From an uncultured Atopobium sp. (GTDB taxonomy: Bacteria > Actinomycetota > Coriobacteriia > Coriobacteriales > Atopobiaceae), in contig CAMXVQ010000018.1 of the NCBI GenBank assembly GCA_947252455.1, positions 1 through 19,244 of the forward strand: a stretch of DNA of 19,244 bases. Reading direction: 5' to 3'. Position 1 is the stretch's first letter. Each line of letters opens with the position of its first letter. The notes under the pieces were generated by a model that worked only from the letters and a program-made list of their open reading frames with translations, was not told the origin of the DNA and searched no databases. Shown here piece by piece: positions 7,843 to 16,013 of the stretch. Position numbers and translations under genes: made by a program.

Positions 7843-7871
7843 TTTACGTCTTAAATATTCACTCGTATAAG
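7843..7871 (+). promoter_or_regulatory. Probable pepC promoter
   Basis: TTTACG (7843-7848), a 17-base spacer and TATAAG (7866-7871) fit the housekeeping sigma consensus at 4/6 and 5/6 positions. Transcription would begin near 7878, giving a leader of about 70 bases before the pepC start. Confidence 0.5.
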
Positions 7872-7946
7872 GTACCTCCATATTGCATGATATGCTTACT
7901 TAACATAGCAGTGATTACTAACGCTGCGTACTTTAGGGAGGTTTTC

Positions 7947-9299
7947 ATGAATTTTATGCACAGCATTTCTTCTGAAGATGTTTTCCGCGCTCATCACAGC
8001 TTTGTTGATGAACGCGCAAATCAAGTTGCAAAAAATGCAGCAAGTTCTAACGGTGTACGAAAAGCGGCACGCGTACCTGAAGGAGTTGCACAAAACACAC
8101 TTGACTTTGATATCGAAGTAACACAAGGAAAGCGTTGCAATCAGCAACATTCAGGACGCTGCTGGATGTTTGCGTCACTTAATACCATGCGCTATCGCAT
8201 TATCAAAAAATATAATCTTGAAACCTTTGAGCTTTCACAAGCATATCCCCTCTTTTGGGACAAAATGGAAAAAAGTAACTGGTTTTTGGAGAACATCATC
8301 GACACCGTTGACGAAGATCTGCACGGTCGTCTTGTTTCATTTTTGCTCACCGATCCTATTGGCGATGGTGGCCAATGGGATATGTTTAAGAGCCTGGTAA
8401 AAAAATATGGTGTTTGCCCTAAGGAAGCTATGCCCGAAACAGCAAATTCGTGTAACACAGAAGATATGGATCGCTATTTAACTCGTTATTTACGTGGTTG
8501 TGCTCATAATTTACGTGAAACGCACGAAGCAGGAGCGGCAGACGAAGATCTCTACGAGATGAAAAAAGAGATGATGAACAACATTTATCATTTGCTTTCT
8601 ATCTGTTTGGGCGAGCCTCCCGTAACCTTTGACGTTCGCATGCGCGATAAAGATCACAAGCTAGTGCTTTCAGGTGCATTTACACCACAAGAATTTTTCA
8701 AGCGTGCTGTTGACATGAATCTTGATGATTATATTTCTCTTATTTCGGCGCCAACTGCAGATAAACCCTTTGGTCATACCTACACGGTTTCTCGTTTGGG
8801 TAATGTTTGGGAAGATCACGGCGTGCGCTATCTCAATTTGGAGCCGTCCGAGCTTAAGCGCGTAGCTATTGCCCAGCTCAGCGATAACTTACCTGTGTGG
8901 TTTGGTTGCGATGTAGCGCAATCATACTTGCGCGATGAAGGTATGATGGATCTTGGCGCGCTTGATGTGGATGCGTTATTTGGCTTTGAGGTTGAAGGCT
9001 GCATGGATAAAGCTACACGCCTTGATTACGCAGAATCACTGATGACTCACGCTATGGTGCTTGAAGGTGTTCGCTTAGACGAAAACAAAAAGCCCGTTAT
9101 GTGGAAAGTTGAAAACAGCTGGGGTAAAGACCACGGTCGTGACGGCTTTGATACCTTGTCGGATGCATGGTTTGACGAATATGTGTATCAGGTTGTTGTA
9201 GACATAAAGTATTTAACCGCTGAACAAAGAGCTGTATTTGAGCAAGAAGAAGCACGCGTTCTTGAACCGTGGGATCCTATGGGTTCACTTGCACGATAG
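7947..9299 (+). CDS. pepC: Aminopeptidase C (bleomycin hydrolase family, peptidase C1B)
   Basis: This is a cytoplasmic papain-fold cysteine aminopeptidase that trims peptides from the N-terminus; the family usually forms a hexameric barrel. Its 450 residues match the family length. The catalytic elements are present: CNQQHSGRCWMFASLN (64-79) with the oxyanion Gln and nucleophile C72, H368 in MTHAMVLEG, and N390 in VENSWG. There is no signal peptide. The start at 7947 follows a strong AGGGAGG; the longer in-frame reading back to 7806 has no ribosome site and no family similarity. It ends LAR, not with the C-terminal arm of bleomycin hydrolase that blocks the active site in some members. It is transcribed divergently from thrS and followed by a strong hairpin. 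Confidence 0.95.
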   Translation: MNFMHSISSEDVFRAHHSFVDERANQVAKNAASSNGVRKAARVPEGVAQNTLDFDIEVTQGKRCNQQHSGRCWMFASLNTMRYRIIKKYNLETFELSQAYPLFWDKMEKSNWFLENIIDTVDEDLHGRLVSFLLTDPIGDGGQWDMFKSLVKKYGVCPKEAMPETANSCNTEDMDRYLTRYLRGCAHNLRETHEAGAADEDLYEMKKEMMNNIYHLLSICLGEPPVTFDVRMRDKDHKLVLSGAFTPQEFFKRAVDMNLDDYISLISAPTADKPFGHTYTVSRLGNVWEDHGVRYLNLEPSELKRVAIAQLSDNLPVWFGCDVAQSYLRDEGMMDLGALDVDALFGFEVEGCMDKATRLDYAESLMTHAMVLEGVRLDENKKPVMWKVENSWGKDHGRDGFDTLSDAWFDEYVYQVVVDIKYLTAEQRAVFEQEEARVLEPWDPMGSLAR

Positions 9300-9341
9300 C
9301 TTGTACGATAGCTTGCGCGCGCCTACTTGTGCGATAGCTTG
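9294..9341. repeat. Three direct copies of CGATAGCTTG at the pepC 3' end
   Basis: CGATAGCTTG stands at 9294-9303, 9306-9315 and 9332-9341. The first copy contains the pepC stop codon. Spacings of 12 and 26 bases suggest local slippage duplication; no function is evident. Confidence 0.65.
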
Positions 9342-9419
9342 CGGTCCTATTCATGTATACGCAGCGCGTGCATAAGCGTTACGTCCTAACGAGATACTTC
9401 ATTCTTTTCTGATCTTTGC

Positions 9420-9456
9420 ATATGGGCACATCGTAAACGTGGCGATGTGCCCATAT
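9420..9456 (+). terminator. Strong hairpin downstream of pepC
   Basis: ATATGGGCACATCG (9420-9433) and CGATGTGCCCATAT (9443-9456) form a perfect 14-base stem with a 9-base loop, about 120 bases after the pepC stop. The following tract (TATTCAC) is only weakly T-rich. Most likely it terminates pepC and separates it from the surface-protein gene. Confidence 0.65.
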
Positions 9457-9489
9457 TATTCACATGTTGATCACACACAAAAAATCCTT

Positions 9490-9528
9490 TAGGAAATATT
9501 TAGTTAATCATGTAAACTATTTTTCCTA
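9490..9528. promoter_or_regulatory. Dyad upstream of the surface-protein gene
   Basis: Outer arms TAGGAAA/TTTCCTA (9490-9496, 9522-9528) and inner arms TAGTT/AACTA (9501-9505, 9515-9519) make an interrupted dyad 32 bases before the start codon. It may be an operator or a leader hairpin. No good promoter hexamers could be paired with certainty. Confidence 0.4.
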
Positions 9529-9560
9529 GTGTAAAGCAAACGATCCAGATAAGGATGAAC

Positions 9561-11687
9561 ATGAAAAATATACACCGAATTGGAGCAGTTATCGCAGGTT
9601 TAGCTCTTGCATATCCGGCACCGCTTGCTATGGCAGCTACTCAGAGTGCGGCAGACATACACGTTCCTCTTGTTTCACATGAACATGTAAAACTTAAAAG
9701 CATAAATGATAAAGATGTTGCAAGCGCACGTAAAAATTCTGAAGATGCTCAACAAAAAGAAAACGCTGCTAAAGAACTTTTAAAACAACATAAAGCTAAG
9801 CTTTCAATTGCGCAGAACAATGCTGAACAGAAGCAAAAAGCTGTTCTCGAGGCACAAAAAGCTCGTAAAGAAGTTGGCGAAGTTGATAAAGAAGATTTTA
9901 AAAACAAAAAAGCTGCGCTTGAAAAGGTTAAAGCTGAACAAAAACAGGCTCAACGCGCAAAAGACAATGCTGATAAAGATATCGAAACCAAAGAAAAGAC
10001 ACATCAACTTTTTAAGCAGAAACTAAACGAAGCAACTAAAAAGCACACGCAACATATAGAAGAAGCAAAACAACTTGAAAGCGATCTTACTCAAGCACAA
10101 CAACAGCTACAGACAGCACAACAGCAATTATTGGAAAAAGCTAAGACGTATGACGAAAAATTTGAAAAACTTTCTACTGAGATTGAAGCAAAAACCAATG
10201 AGCTTAACGGCTTGAAGCAAGACAAAAAATCTAAAGAAACTGATAAACAGGCTAAAGAGAAGCTGCTTAGCGAGCATCAAACACTTAAAGAAACAAAAAC
10301 TCAGGAAGCTCAAGCGGCTCAGCAAAAACTTAACGAATTGCAAGGTCAAACTGCCGGACTCAAAGAAAAAGAAAAGGCTATTCAAAAAGAAAAAACTACT
10401 GTTGAAAATGGTGGAATTGGAAATCTGGGTAGCATTATCAACAAACTTGCAAAAGCAGGGCAGGAAATTCAACAAAATGCAAACGCAATAGAGCAACAAA
10501 CAAAAAAGAAAGAACAAGCCGAAACTGCAAAACAACAAGCTGAAGCTAAAATAGCAGAGCTTAAACCCCAAATTGATCAACTAAAAAAGGACCTTAACAA
10601 GCTCAACTTTACCATTCAATTTAAAAAAGGCATCAAACAGCAAAAAGATGCAGAATTTGCGCAAGAACAGCGCAAAGCCGAAACGGAAAAAAGACCTTTT
10701 GTTATGGCGAAAGATCGCGCTGAAGCAAAAGTTGGGCAGCTTACACAAAAAATTAGCGACAATACACAAGAGAAAACAAAACTTGAGCAAAACCTTCAAG
10801 AGCATACCGAGCATGTAAAACTAGCAAAAAAACAACTTACAGAAGCCGAAGAAACTGCTCGTCGGGCAAGCGAAGAACTCCAAACTAAACTTTTAGACTT
10901 AGTTACAAAAACAAAGGAATTTGAGCCCATACTTGAAGCATATAACAAACGTGAAGAAGCTGAAGAAAAAGAAGCAGTGGCTAAGAGTGAGCTTAAGCAA
11001 GCTCAAAATGAATTATCACAGTTACAGGAAACTATCTCACAGCAAGAAAGCGTTGTTAAGGATGCTCACGAAAAAGCTGTAACTGCACAAAAAGCTCTTA
11101 CAGAGGCAGTACTTCAATTTGAGGCAAAGCAACGTGCCGAGGCTGAACAACAAGCTAGACCAAAGGAAGAAAAACCTCAAATTCAGGGTCAGGATCAGGC
11201 ACAGCAACCAAAACAGCCACAGGTTCAACCTCAGGAACCAGCACAGCCGCAGGTAAAGCCACAAGTTCAACCTCAGGTTCAACCGCAAGTTCAGCCTCAA
11301 AAACCGGCTGCACCCGAAAACCAACCAACACCACCTATGAATGAAAAGCCTCGGACAGGTTCTGTACCTCAACAAGCTGGCGATGTGGCACCTCAGGCTC
11401 CGCAATCAGGCAAACCTCAGCAAAGTGAACAGCCAAGCGAAGCTCAAAAACAAAGCTCTGACAGCAAACAACAAGACTCAAGTCAAGATTACATGCTTGC
11501 TCAGCACCCCCACAAAACTGAAAAGCAAACTGGTGCGTCAAAAGCAAAACATCGTGTAAGAAGTGCAAACAGCGCGCATCGCACGCCTCAAACTTCCGAT
11601 CCATCCTTACTTGCATTTGGATTTGGTACATTTGTACTTGGTATAAGTACAACTGCTTTTGGATTCATGAAAAAGCGCGCAAAATAA
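9561..11687 (+). CDS. Secreted coiled-coil surface protein with sortase-like C-terminal anchor
   Basis: I recognise no named family. The 708-residue product has a signal peptide (MKNIHRIG, hydrophobic core, AMA before a probable cleavage at about 25). A very long Lys/Glu/Gln/Ala-rich stretch follows (about 35-530) with the heptad-like pattern of an extended coiled coil. Then comes a Pro/Gln-rich stalk (about 534-640) containing QPQV repeats, a basic segment, and the tail TPQTSD (675-680) + about 23 hydrophobic residues + KKRAK. That tail has the layout of an LPXTG cell-wall sorting signal, but Leu is replaced by Thr and Gly by Ser. Function is unknown; adhesin or wall-spacer roles are guesses. 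The start at 9561 is preferred over 9555 because AAGG (9551-9554) is correctly spaced only from 9561. Confidence 0.85.
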   Translation: MKNIHRIGAVIAGLALAYPAPLAMAATQSAADIHVPLVSHEHVKLKSINDKDVASARKNSEDAQQKENAAKELLKQHKAKLSIAQNNAEQKQKAVLEAQKARKEVGEVDKEDFKNKKAALEKVKAEQKQAQRAKDNADKDIETKEKTHQLFKQKLNEATKKHTQHIEEAKQLESDLTQAQQQLQTAQQQLLEKAKTYDEKFEKLSTEIEAKTNELNGLKQDKKSKETDKQAKEKLLSEHQTLKETKTQEAQAAQQKLNELQGQTAGLKEKEKAIQKEKTTVENGGIGNLGSIINKLAKAGQEIQQNANAIEQQTKKKEQAETAKQQAEAKIAELKPQIDQLKKDLNKLNFTIQFKKGIKQQKDAEFAQEQRKAETEKRPFVMAKDRAEAKVGQLTQKISDNTQEKTKLEQNLQEHTEHVKLAKKQLTEAEETARRASEELQTKLLDLVTKTKEFEPILEAYNKREEAEEKEAVAKSELKQAQNELSQLQETISQQESVVKDAHEKAVTAQKALTEAVLQFEAKQRAEAEQQARPKEEKPQIQGQDQAQQPKQPQVQPQEPAQPQVKPQVQPQVQPQVQPQKPAAPENQPTPPMNEKPRTGSVPQQAGDVAPQAPQSGKPQQSEQPSEAQKQSSDSKQQDSSQDYMLAQHPHKTEKQTGASKAKHRVRSANSAHRTPQTSDPSLLAFGFGTFVLGISTTAFGFMKKRAK
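11220..11301 (+). repeat. In-frame QPQV/KPQV tandem repeat in the surface protein
   Basis: A roughly 12-base unit resembling CARGTTCARCCT is repeated imperfectly and encodes PQVQPQEPAQPQVKPQVQPQ and so on (residues about 554-581). Such Pro/Gln stalk repeats usually span the cell wall and readily change in number by slippage. Confidence 0.8.
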
Positions 11688-11748
11688 CTTTCGCAACATA
11701 GCAAATGCACACGTAAACGAATGCGTAGTACATATTATGCAGGGCACC

Positions 11749-11783
11749 ACGCTCTAGCCCCATGTTTGGTGGGACTAGAGCGT
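11749..11783 (+). terminator. Terminator after the surface-protein gene
   Basis: ACGCTCTAGCCCC (11749-11761) pairs with GGGACTAGAGCGT (11771-11783) with one mismatch, a 13-base stem and a 9-base loop, followed by TCTTGG and TTT. It lies about 60 bases after the stop codon at 11687. Confidence 0.75.
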
Positions 11784-11854
11784 TCTTGGTTTATGCATAT
11801 AAACGCAAACATACATCATGGAGAAACAATCAAAAATAGCACGATAAGCATATT

Positions 11855-11883
11855 TTCTAGCATTTTTTTGTTATATCTATGAT
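11855..11883 (+). promoter_or_regulatory. Possible promoter of the MFS transporter gene
   Basis: TTCTAG (11855-11860), a 17-base AT-rich spacer and TATGAT (11878-11883, 5/6 match) form a plausible housekeeping promoter. Transcription from near 11890 would give a leader of about 78 bases that includes the hairpin at 11927-11950. Confidence 0.4.
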
Positions 11884-11926
11884 GTGCGAATTAAACCCGT
11901 CTAACTAGAGCATTCTTAACTATGCA

Positions 11927-11950
11927 CCTTTACCGTGTAAAGGACTTTTT
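11927..11950 (+). terminator. Terminator-like hairpin just before the MFS start codon
   Basis: CCTTTAC-CGT-GTAAAGG is a perfect 7-base stem with a 3-base loop, followed by AC and five T (11946-11950), ending 17 bases before the TTG start. It could be a leader attenuator or, read as DNA, a 17-base operator palindrome. Confidence 0.5.
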
Positions 11951-11967
11951 AACGAAAGGACGCTCGC

Positions 11968-13332
11968 TTGTCTCAACAAACCTCTTCGAGTACGTTTACG
12001 CATGATCTCAATCAATCTCACGCACATACGCATGACGCCACCGCAAACTCTCAGCAAGAACCTGCAGATGAAATGAACTCACACTCTCACCAAGAACCTG
12101 CAGAAGCTTTAAGTGCAAACCATACTCATCAATCCATTTATACGCGCGATGTAATTTTGGTTATGGCGGCATCGTTTTTCTTTATGTTTTCTACTATGCT
12201 GGTAACGCCGCTCATTAATGGATACGCCCTTACCCTTGGTGTAAGCGCAGTTATTGCCGGAATCATTACCGGATCAATGAGCGTAGTTTCTCTTTTCTTG
12301 CGTCCTATAGCTGGAAACATTACCGACCGTTTTTCTAAATATCGGCTATCTTGTATTGCAGGCGTACTTATTTTTATAGGTGTTGTTGGCTATTGTATTG
12401 CTCCTAACGGAATTTGGCTTATTATCTTTAGACTTATTAACGGTACGGGTTTTGTGCTTGCAACAGTATGTATGACTACATGGTTAGGTTTTCTTGTTCC
12501 ACGCAATCATGTGGGCGAAGCCATGGGCTTTTACGGGCTTATGAACGCTCTTGCTATGGCCATAGCCCCTGCAGTTGGAATCTATTTTTATAAAATTATC
12601 GGCTACCGAGAAGCCCTTATGTTAGCAGCTGGTGCCGCATTCATCATGCTAATTGTTATCCAATTTGTAAGCAATCACGCATACCCTCTTGTACAAGACA
12701 AAAGCTGCGCAGACTCTACAAACGCGTGTTCTACCGAATCAAAAGCGCCGTGGAGAAACGTTAAGATCCTTCAAAAAGATGCGTTTCCTATTACTTTGTT
12801 TATGATTTGTTTTTCTATACCCTACTTTGCAACGCAAGCCGATTTGGTTGAATACGTAGCAGACGCATCACTTCAGGTATCAAGTGGCCTATTCTTTATA
12901 ATATATGCAGTTGCGTTGCTCATTATACGTGTTGTCTTCAAAAAATACTTTGATTTAGTAAGGTTTGGCATATGGTTTTGGATAAGCACCATTGCTATGG
13001 CAGGATTTTTGCTCATGATGTCGTTCATGGCTAACGATATACATATGAGTATAGCCGCGATTTTGTTATCAATTGGATACGGCGTTATTTATTCGGTAAA
13101 CCAATCAACTGCTATGATGCTTGCTCCTCGAAGCGAACAAGGCCTTGCAAGTTCAACATTTTATATTGGTCTTGATATTGGTATGGCCACAGCACCAATG
13201 ATTGGCGGCGTATTAGTAACATGCGTTCCCCATGCATTATTTTTCCCTGCTATGCTTGTGCTGTTACCGCTTGCTTGTATGGTATATGGGTACTATCATG
13301 CGCGTTTGAATAACGCTATCAATCACGATTAA
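11968..13332 (+). CDS. MFS transporter with His-rich cytoplasmic N-terminal tail
   Basis: This is a proton-coupled secondary transporter of the major facilitator superfamily, probably an exporter. Its 454 residues have about 12 hydrophobic segments from residue 61 onward, with a motif-A-like GNITDRFSKYR (about 115-125) after the second segment and a central loop near 235-255. The first 60 residues are unusual: eight histidines (12, 18, 20, 22, 39, 41, 52, 54) in HAHTH, HSH and HTH clusters, with a 12-residue near-duplication (NSQQEPADEM / HSHQEPAEAL). Such tails bind Zn, Ni or Co in known metal transporters, so metal sensing or metal export is possible but unproven. Drug efflux is the alternative. 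The start is TTG at 11968 with GAAAGGA 7 bases upstream. It converges on xfp with a 36-base gap. Confidence 0.85.
   Translation: MSQQTSSSTFTHDLNQSHAHTHDATANSQQEPADEMNSHSHQEPAEALSANHTHQSIYTRDVILVMAASFFFMFSTMLVTPLINGYALTLGVSAVIAGIITGSMSVVSLFLRPIAGNITDRFSKYRLSCIAGVLIFIGVVGYCIAPNGIWLIIFRLINGTGFVLATVCMTTWLGFLVPRNHVGEAMGFYGLMNALAMAIAPAVGIYFYKIIGYREALMLAAGAAFIMLIVIQFVSNHAYPLVQDKSCADSTNACSTESKAPWRNVKILQKDAFPITLFMICFSIPYFATQADLVEYVADASLQVSSGLFFIIYAVALLIIRVVFKKYFDLVRFGIWFWISTIAMAGFLLMMSFMANDIHMSIAAILLSIGYGVIYSVNQSTAMMLAPRSEQGLASSTFYIGLDIGMATAPMIGGVLVTCVPHALFFPAMLVLLPLACMVYGYYHARLNNAINHD
12048..12104 (+). repeat. 36-base tandem duplication in the MFS N-terminal tail
   Basis: A 21-base sequence beginning CTCTCA and ending CTGCAGA occurs at 12048-12068 and 12084-12104 with a single mismatch and a period of 36 bases (12 codons). 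The duplication keeps frame and adds histidines to the tail. Confidence 0.85.
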
Positions 13333-13368
13333 CGCCTCGCCAGCTAAAACCACAACAAGCAGCGAGCT

Positions 13369-15837
13369 CTAATCTTTAGCCACGCTTGGATAAGACGTAG
13401 CTGCAGGGTCATCGTAACCGTGTTCAAGGGTAAAACGATACAGTTTTTCTCGACGTGCAAGAATTTCTTGGCGCGCAGTTTCCCATAACGGTTTTGCACC
13501 GCCGCGAACCAACGCTCTTTGCGCATCAAGAATTTGTAACGCATGAGCTACAAGTGCAAATCTATCCATCTGGTTCATGTGAAGCATATCAAAAAACGTT
13601 GTTGTTGAACCTAGGTCTTGATAGCCGTGTACGTAAAAATTACTACTTTGAGGACGACCCCATATAAGGCGATACATGGTGCCCACGTACGCGTGGAACG
13701 CAAACAAAACGGGTTTATCAGCTGAAAAAAGCTCGGTGAATTCCTCGTCGGTAAGCGCAGTGTCATTTTCTTCATGCCTTTGAAGCACGCATAAATTAAG
13801 CACATTCACAAACTTAAAATGAACACCTTGACGGCGAAGTATATCTGCAGCTGCTAAAGTTTCGATAGTAGGAACATCACCGCAGGTTGCAAGCACCAAA
13901 TCAAAGTTGCCCTGCGCGTCTGTATGCGATGCCCACGTCCATTCAAGCGCACCACGTGCAAGTTCCGAACGCGCTTCGTCAAGCGTAAGCCAAACAGGAA
14001 TTTGCTGCTTTCCTGCAAATATCACATTGACGCAATCGGTGGCAGTGTAGGCTTGTTGCGCCACCGCCAACAAAAGATTGGCGTCACATGGGTAATATAT
14101 ATGTACAACATGCTCGTTATTACAAGATTTATTGAGAAGCGTGTCCACAATACCTGGATCTTGATGCGTAAAGCCGTTATGTTCCTGACGCCAAACGTGA
14201 GAGGTAAGCAAAATATTGAGCGAAGAAATGGGCTTTCGCCAAGAAACCTCACGCCTCAGTGCTTCAAGCCACTTAATATGTTGGCCGATCATAGAGGCTG
14301 TAATCTGCGCAAACGCCTCATAGCTCACCCAAATTCCATGACGACCTGTAAGCACATAACCTTCCAATAAACCTTCGCACTGGTGCTCGGAAAGTTGCTC
14401 AATAACACTACCAGTTTGCGAAAGTTCTCCGTCGTTTTCTAGGTCTTTATCTTTGTCCACATACCATTGTTTTTGAGTTGCACGATAAATTGACTGAAAA
14501 CGATTAGAGGCAATCTCATCGGGGCCAAATACACGAAACATCTGCGGATTGTTTTGCAAAAGCTTGGCGGTATACAAACCAAGTACATACGTTGGAGAAG
14601 CACAGAGCGTTCCTCGCTGCGATGTGTCAACTGCCATTTTGCACGAATCAAGTGACGGAAGCGTAAGCGCGCGACGAATACGTCCTGCGTCTGCACAAGG
14701 GTTGGAACCTATCCGCAGGTCACCTTGTGGCAAAATACGAGTAACTTGCTTAGATAAGGTACCATCTTTTTCAAAAATCTCTTGTGGACGATACGAAGCC
14801 ATCCATGCACAAAAATCATCAAAATGCGTAAGCGTTTCATCTGCCGCGGCAAAGGGCACTTGATGAGAACGCCAAGAATCTTCAAACTTTTGACCATCAA
14901 TATATGTTGGACACGTCCATCCCTTTGGGGTTTTAAAAATAAGCACGGGATATGCTGGCCGCTCGTAAAAGCCCTGCTTTGAATGCTCTTTTATTGAACA
15001 GAGCTCAGCAAAAATTTCTTCAAATAACGCTACAAAGCGTTTATGAATTGACAGTGCGTCTTCTTCATCAAAACCCGCAACAAACGTATATGGACGATAC
15101 CCCATGCCTTTAAAATAATCATCGCGTTCCTGAGTTGAAATACGCGCCAAAATGGACGGATTTGAAATTTTGTAACCATTGAGGTGCACAATTGGCAATA
15201 CGAGGCCATCAGTTTGTGGATTGAGAAATTTATTGGTCTGCCAACTTGCAGCTAAAGGACCTGTTTCGCACTCTCCATCACCAATAATAGGAATTGCCAA
15301 CAGCGATGGATTATCCAAAACAGCACCAAAGGCGTGGGAAAGAACATAGCCGAGCTCTCCCCCTTCGTGAATTGAACCTGGCGTATGCGGACCATGATTA
15401 GAAGGAAAGCCCAAAGGAAATGAATACGCGCGACAAAGCCGCTCCAAACCTTGCTCGTTTTGAAGAATATCGGGATACACTGCCGACAGGCTGCCATCAA
15501 TAAAAGCCTCTGCATTTCCTGCAGGTCCGCCATGACCTGGTCCCATAAGTACAACCGTATTTTGACCATGATCACGAATGAGCCGATTGATGTGCGCATA
15601 TAAGAAATTAAGCCCGGGAATGGTTCCCCAATGCCCCATAAGCCTATGCTTTATGTCGCGTGGGCTTAAGCCGCCCTTCATCAAAGGATTGCTGAAAAGA
15701 TAGATTTGACCTGCGCTTATATAATTTGCACATCGCCAATACGCGTCAAGTGACGCTAAGGTTTGCGCCGACGAACACTCCTGTTTACGTATGCCGAGCG
15801 GCTTATACCAAGGTGTTCCAAGCACGGGCTGAGCCAA
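13369..15837 (-). CDS. xfp: Xylulose-5-phosphate/fructose-6-phosphate phosphoketolase
   Basis: This thiamine-diphosphate enzyme cleaves xylulose-5-P (and usually fructose-6-P) with phosphate to acetyl-phosphate plus a triose- or tetrose-phosphate. It is the key step of heterofermentative and bifid-shunt sugar use in the cytoplasm. The 822-residue product has the usual length. Seen: GPGHGGP (99-105), SNHGPHTPGSIHEGG (146-160) running into the signature EGGELGY (158-164), and GDGE (186-189) with N220 completing the ThDP-Mg site. The second family signature (171-189) is also intact. The start is TTG at 15837, 8 bases after a strong AAGGAGG. It lies downstream of a lacI-type gene on the same strand, with its own likely promoter and palindrome in the gap. 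Whether it prefers one or both sugars cannot be read from sequence. Confidence 0.96.
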   Translation of the reverse strand: MAQPVLGTPWYKPLGIRKQECSSAQTLASLDAYWRCANYISAGQIYLFSNPLMKGGLSPRDIKHRLMGHWGTIPGLNFLYAHINRLIRDHGQNTVVLMGPGHGGPAGNAEAFIDGSLSAVYPDILQNEQGLERLCRAYSFPLGFPSNHGPHTPGSIHEGGELGYVLSHAFGAVLDNPSLLAIPIIGDGECETGPLAASWQTNKFLNPQTDGLVLPIVHLNGYKISNPSILARISTQERDDYFKGMGYRPYTFVAGFDEEDALSIHKRFVALFEEIFAELCSIKEHSKQGFYERPAYPVLIFKTPKGWTCPTYIDGQKFEDSWRSHQVPFAAADETLTHFDDFCAWMASYRPQEIFEKDGTLSKQVTRILPQGDLRIGSNPCADAGRIRRALTLPSLDSCKMAVDTSQRGTLCASPTYVLGLYTAKLLQNNPQMFRVFGPDEIASNRFQSIYRATQKQWYVDKDKDLENDGELSQTGSVIEQLSEHQCEGLLEGYVLTGRHGIWVSYEAFAQITASMIGQHIKWLEALRREVSWRKPISSLNILLTSHVWRQEHNGFTHQDPGIVDTLLNKSCNNEHVVHIYYPCDANLLLAVAQQAYTATDCVNVIFAGKQQIPVWLTLDEARSELARGALEWTWASHTDAQGNFDLVLATCGDVPTIETLAAADILRRQGVHFKFVNVLNLCVLQRHEENDTALTDEEFTELFSADKPVLFAFHAYVGTMYRLIWGRPQSSNFYVHGYQDLGSTTTFFDMLHMNQMDRFALVAHALQILDAQRALVRGGAKPLWETARQEILARREKLYRFTLEHGYDDPAATSYPSVAKD

Positions 15838-15958
15838 ATCTTTCCCCTCCTTTTACAACAACATACGCTTTTAAGCAAAAACTTACGATACTACCTACAA
15901 AAAATAGACACCTTGCAACAAACGCCGCGTGTAAAGGCGCCGATACTCAGCATCAACG

Positions 15959-16013
15959 AGCGCTGCTGACCATACACAAAACAGCAGATTTTAGAAACCA
16001 AAACAGCAGCGCT
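15959..16013 (-). promoter_or_regulatory. Alternative-pairing repeats in the xfp leader
   Basis: AGCGCTGCTG (15959-15968) is a perfect inverted match to CAGCAGCGCT (16004-16013) and a shorter one (6 bases) to CAGCAG at 15982-15987. The two pairings exclude each other in the roughly 195-base xfp leader RNA. No T-run follows, so termination is unlikely; control of translation or stability is possible. Confidence 0.4.

Larger units (their letters stand above)
7595..7946. other. Divergent thrS/pepC control region
   Basis: These 352 bases hold no gene I can support. They contain a possible weak thrS promoter on the minus strand (TTGTTT at 7680-7685, 18-base spacer, TATACC at 7656-7661), a hairpin followed by six T on the minus strand (7712-7744), and a better pepC promoter on the plus strand. 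No T-box motif was found, although thrS genes of Gram-positives often carry one. Confidence 0.6.

Noticed and set aside
10128..10580. Hydrophobic 150-codon frame on the minus strand, membrane-protein-like
   Set aside because: It is the complement of the Lys/Glu/Gln-rich coiled-coil gene: AAA/GAA/CAA codons read backwards as Phe/Leu, giving false hydrophobicity.
11220..11301. Short regularly spaced repeats that might be a CRISPR array
   Set aside because: The units are 12 bases, in frame and encode QPQV repeats inside a long gene; there are no unique spacers.
13333..13368. Bidirectional terminator between the MFS and xfp genes
   Set aside because: Only a 5-base GC stem (CTCGC/GCGAG) can be drawn and no T-run follows on either strand.
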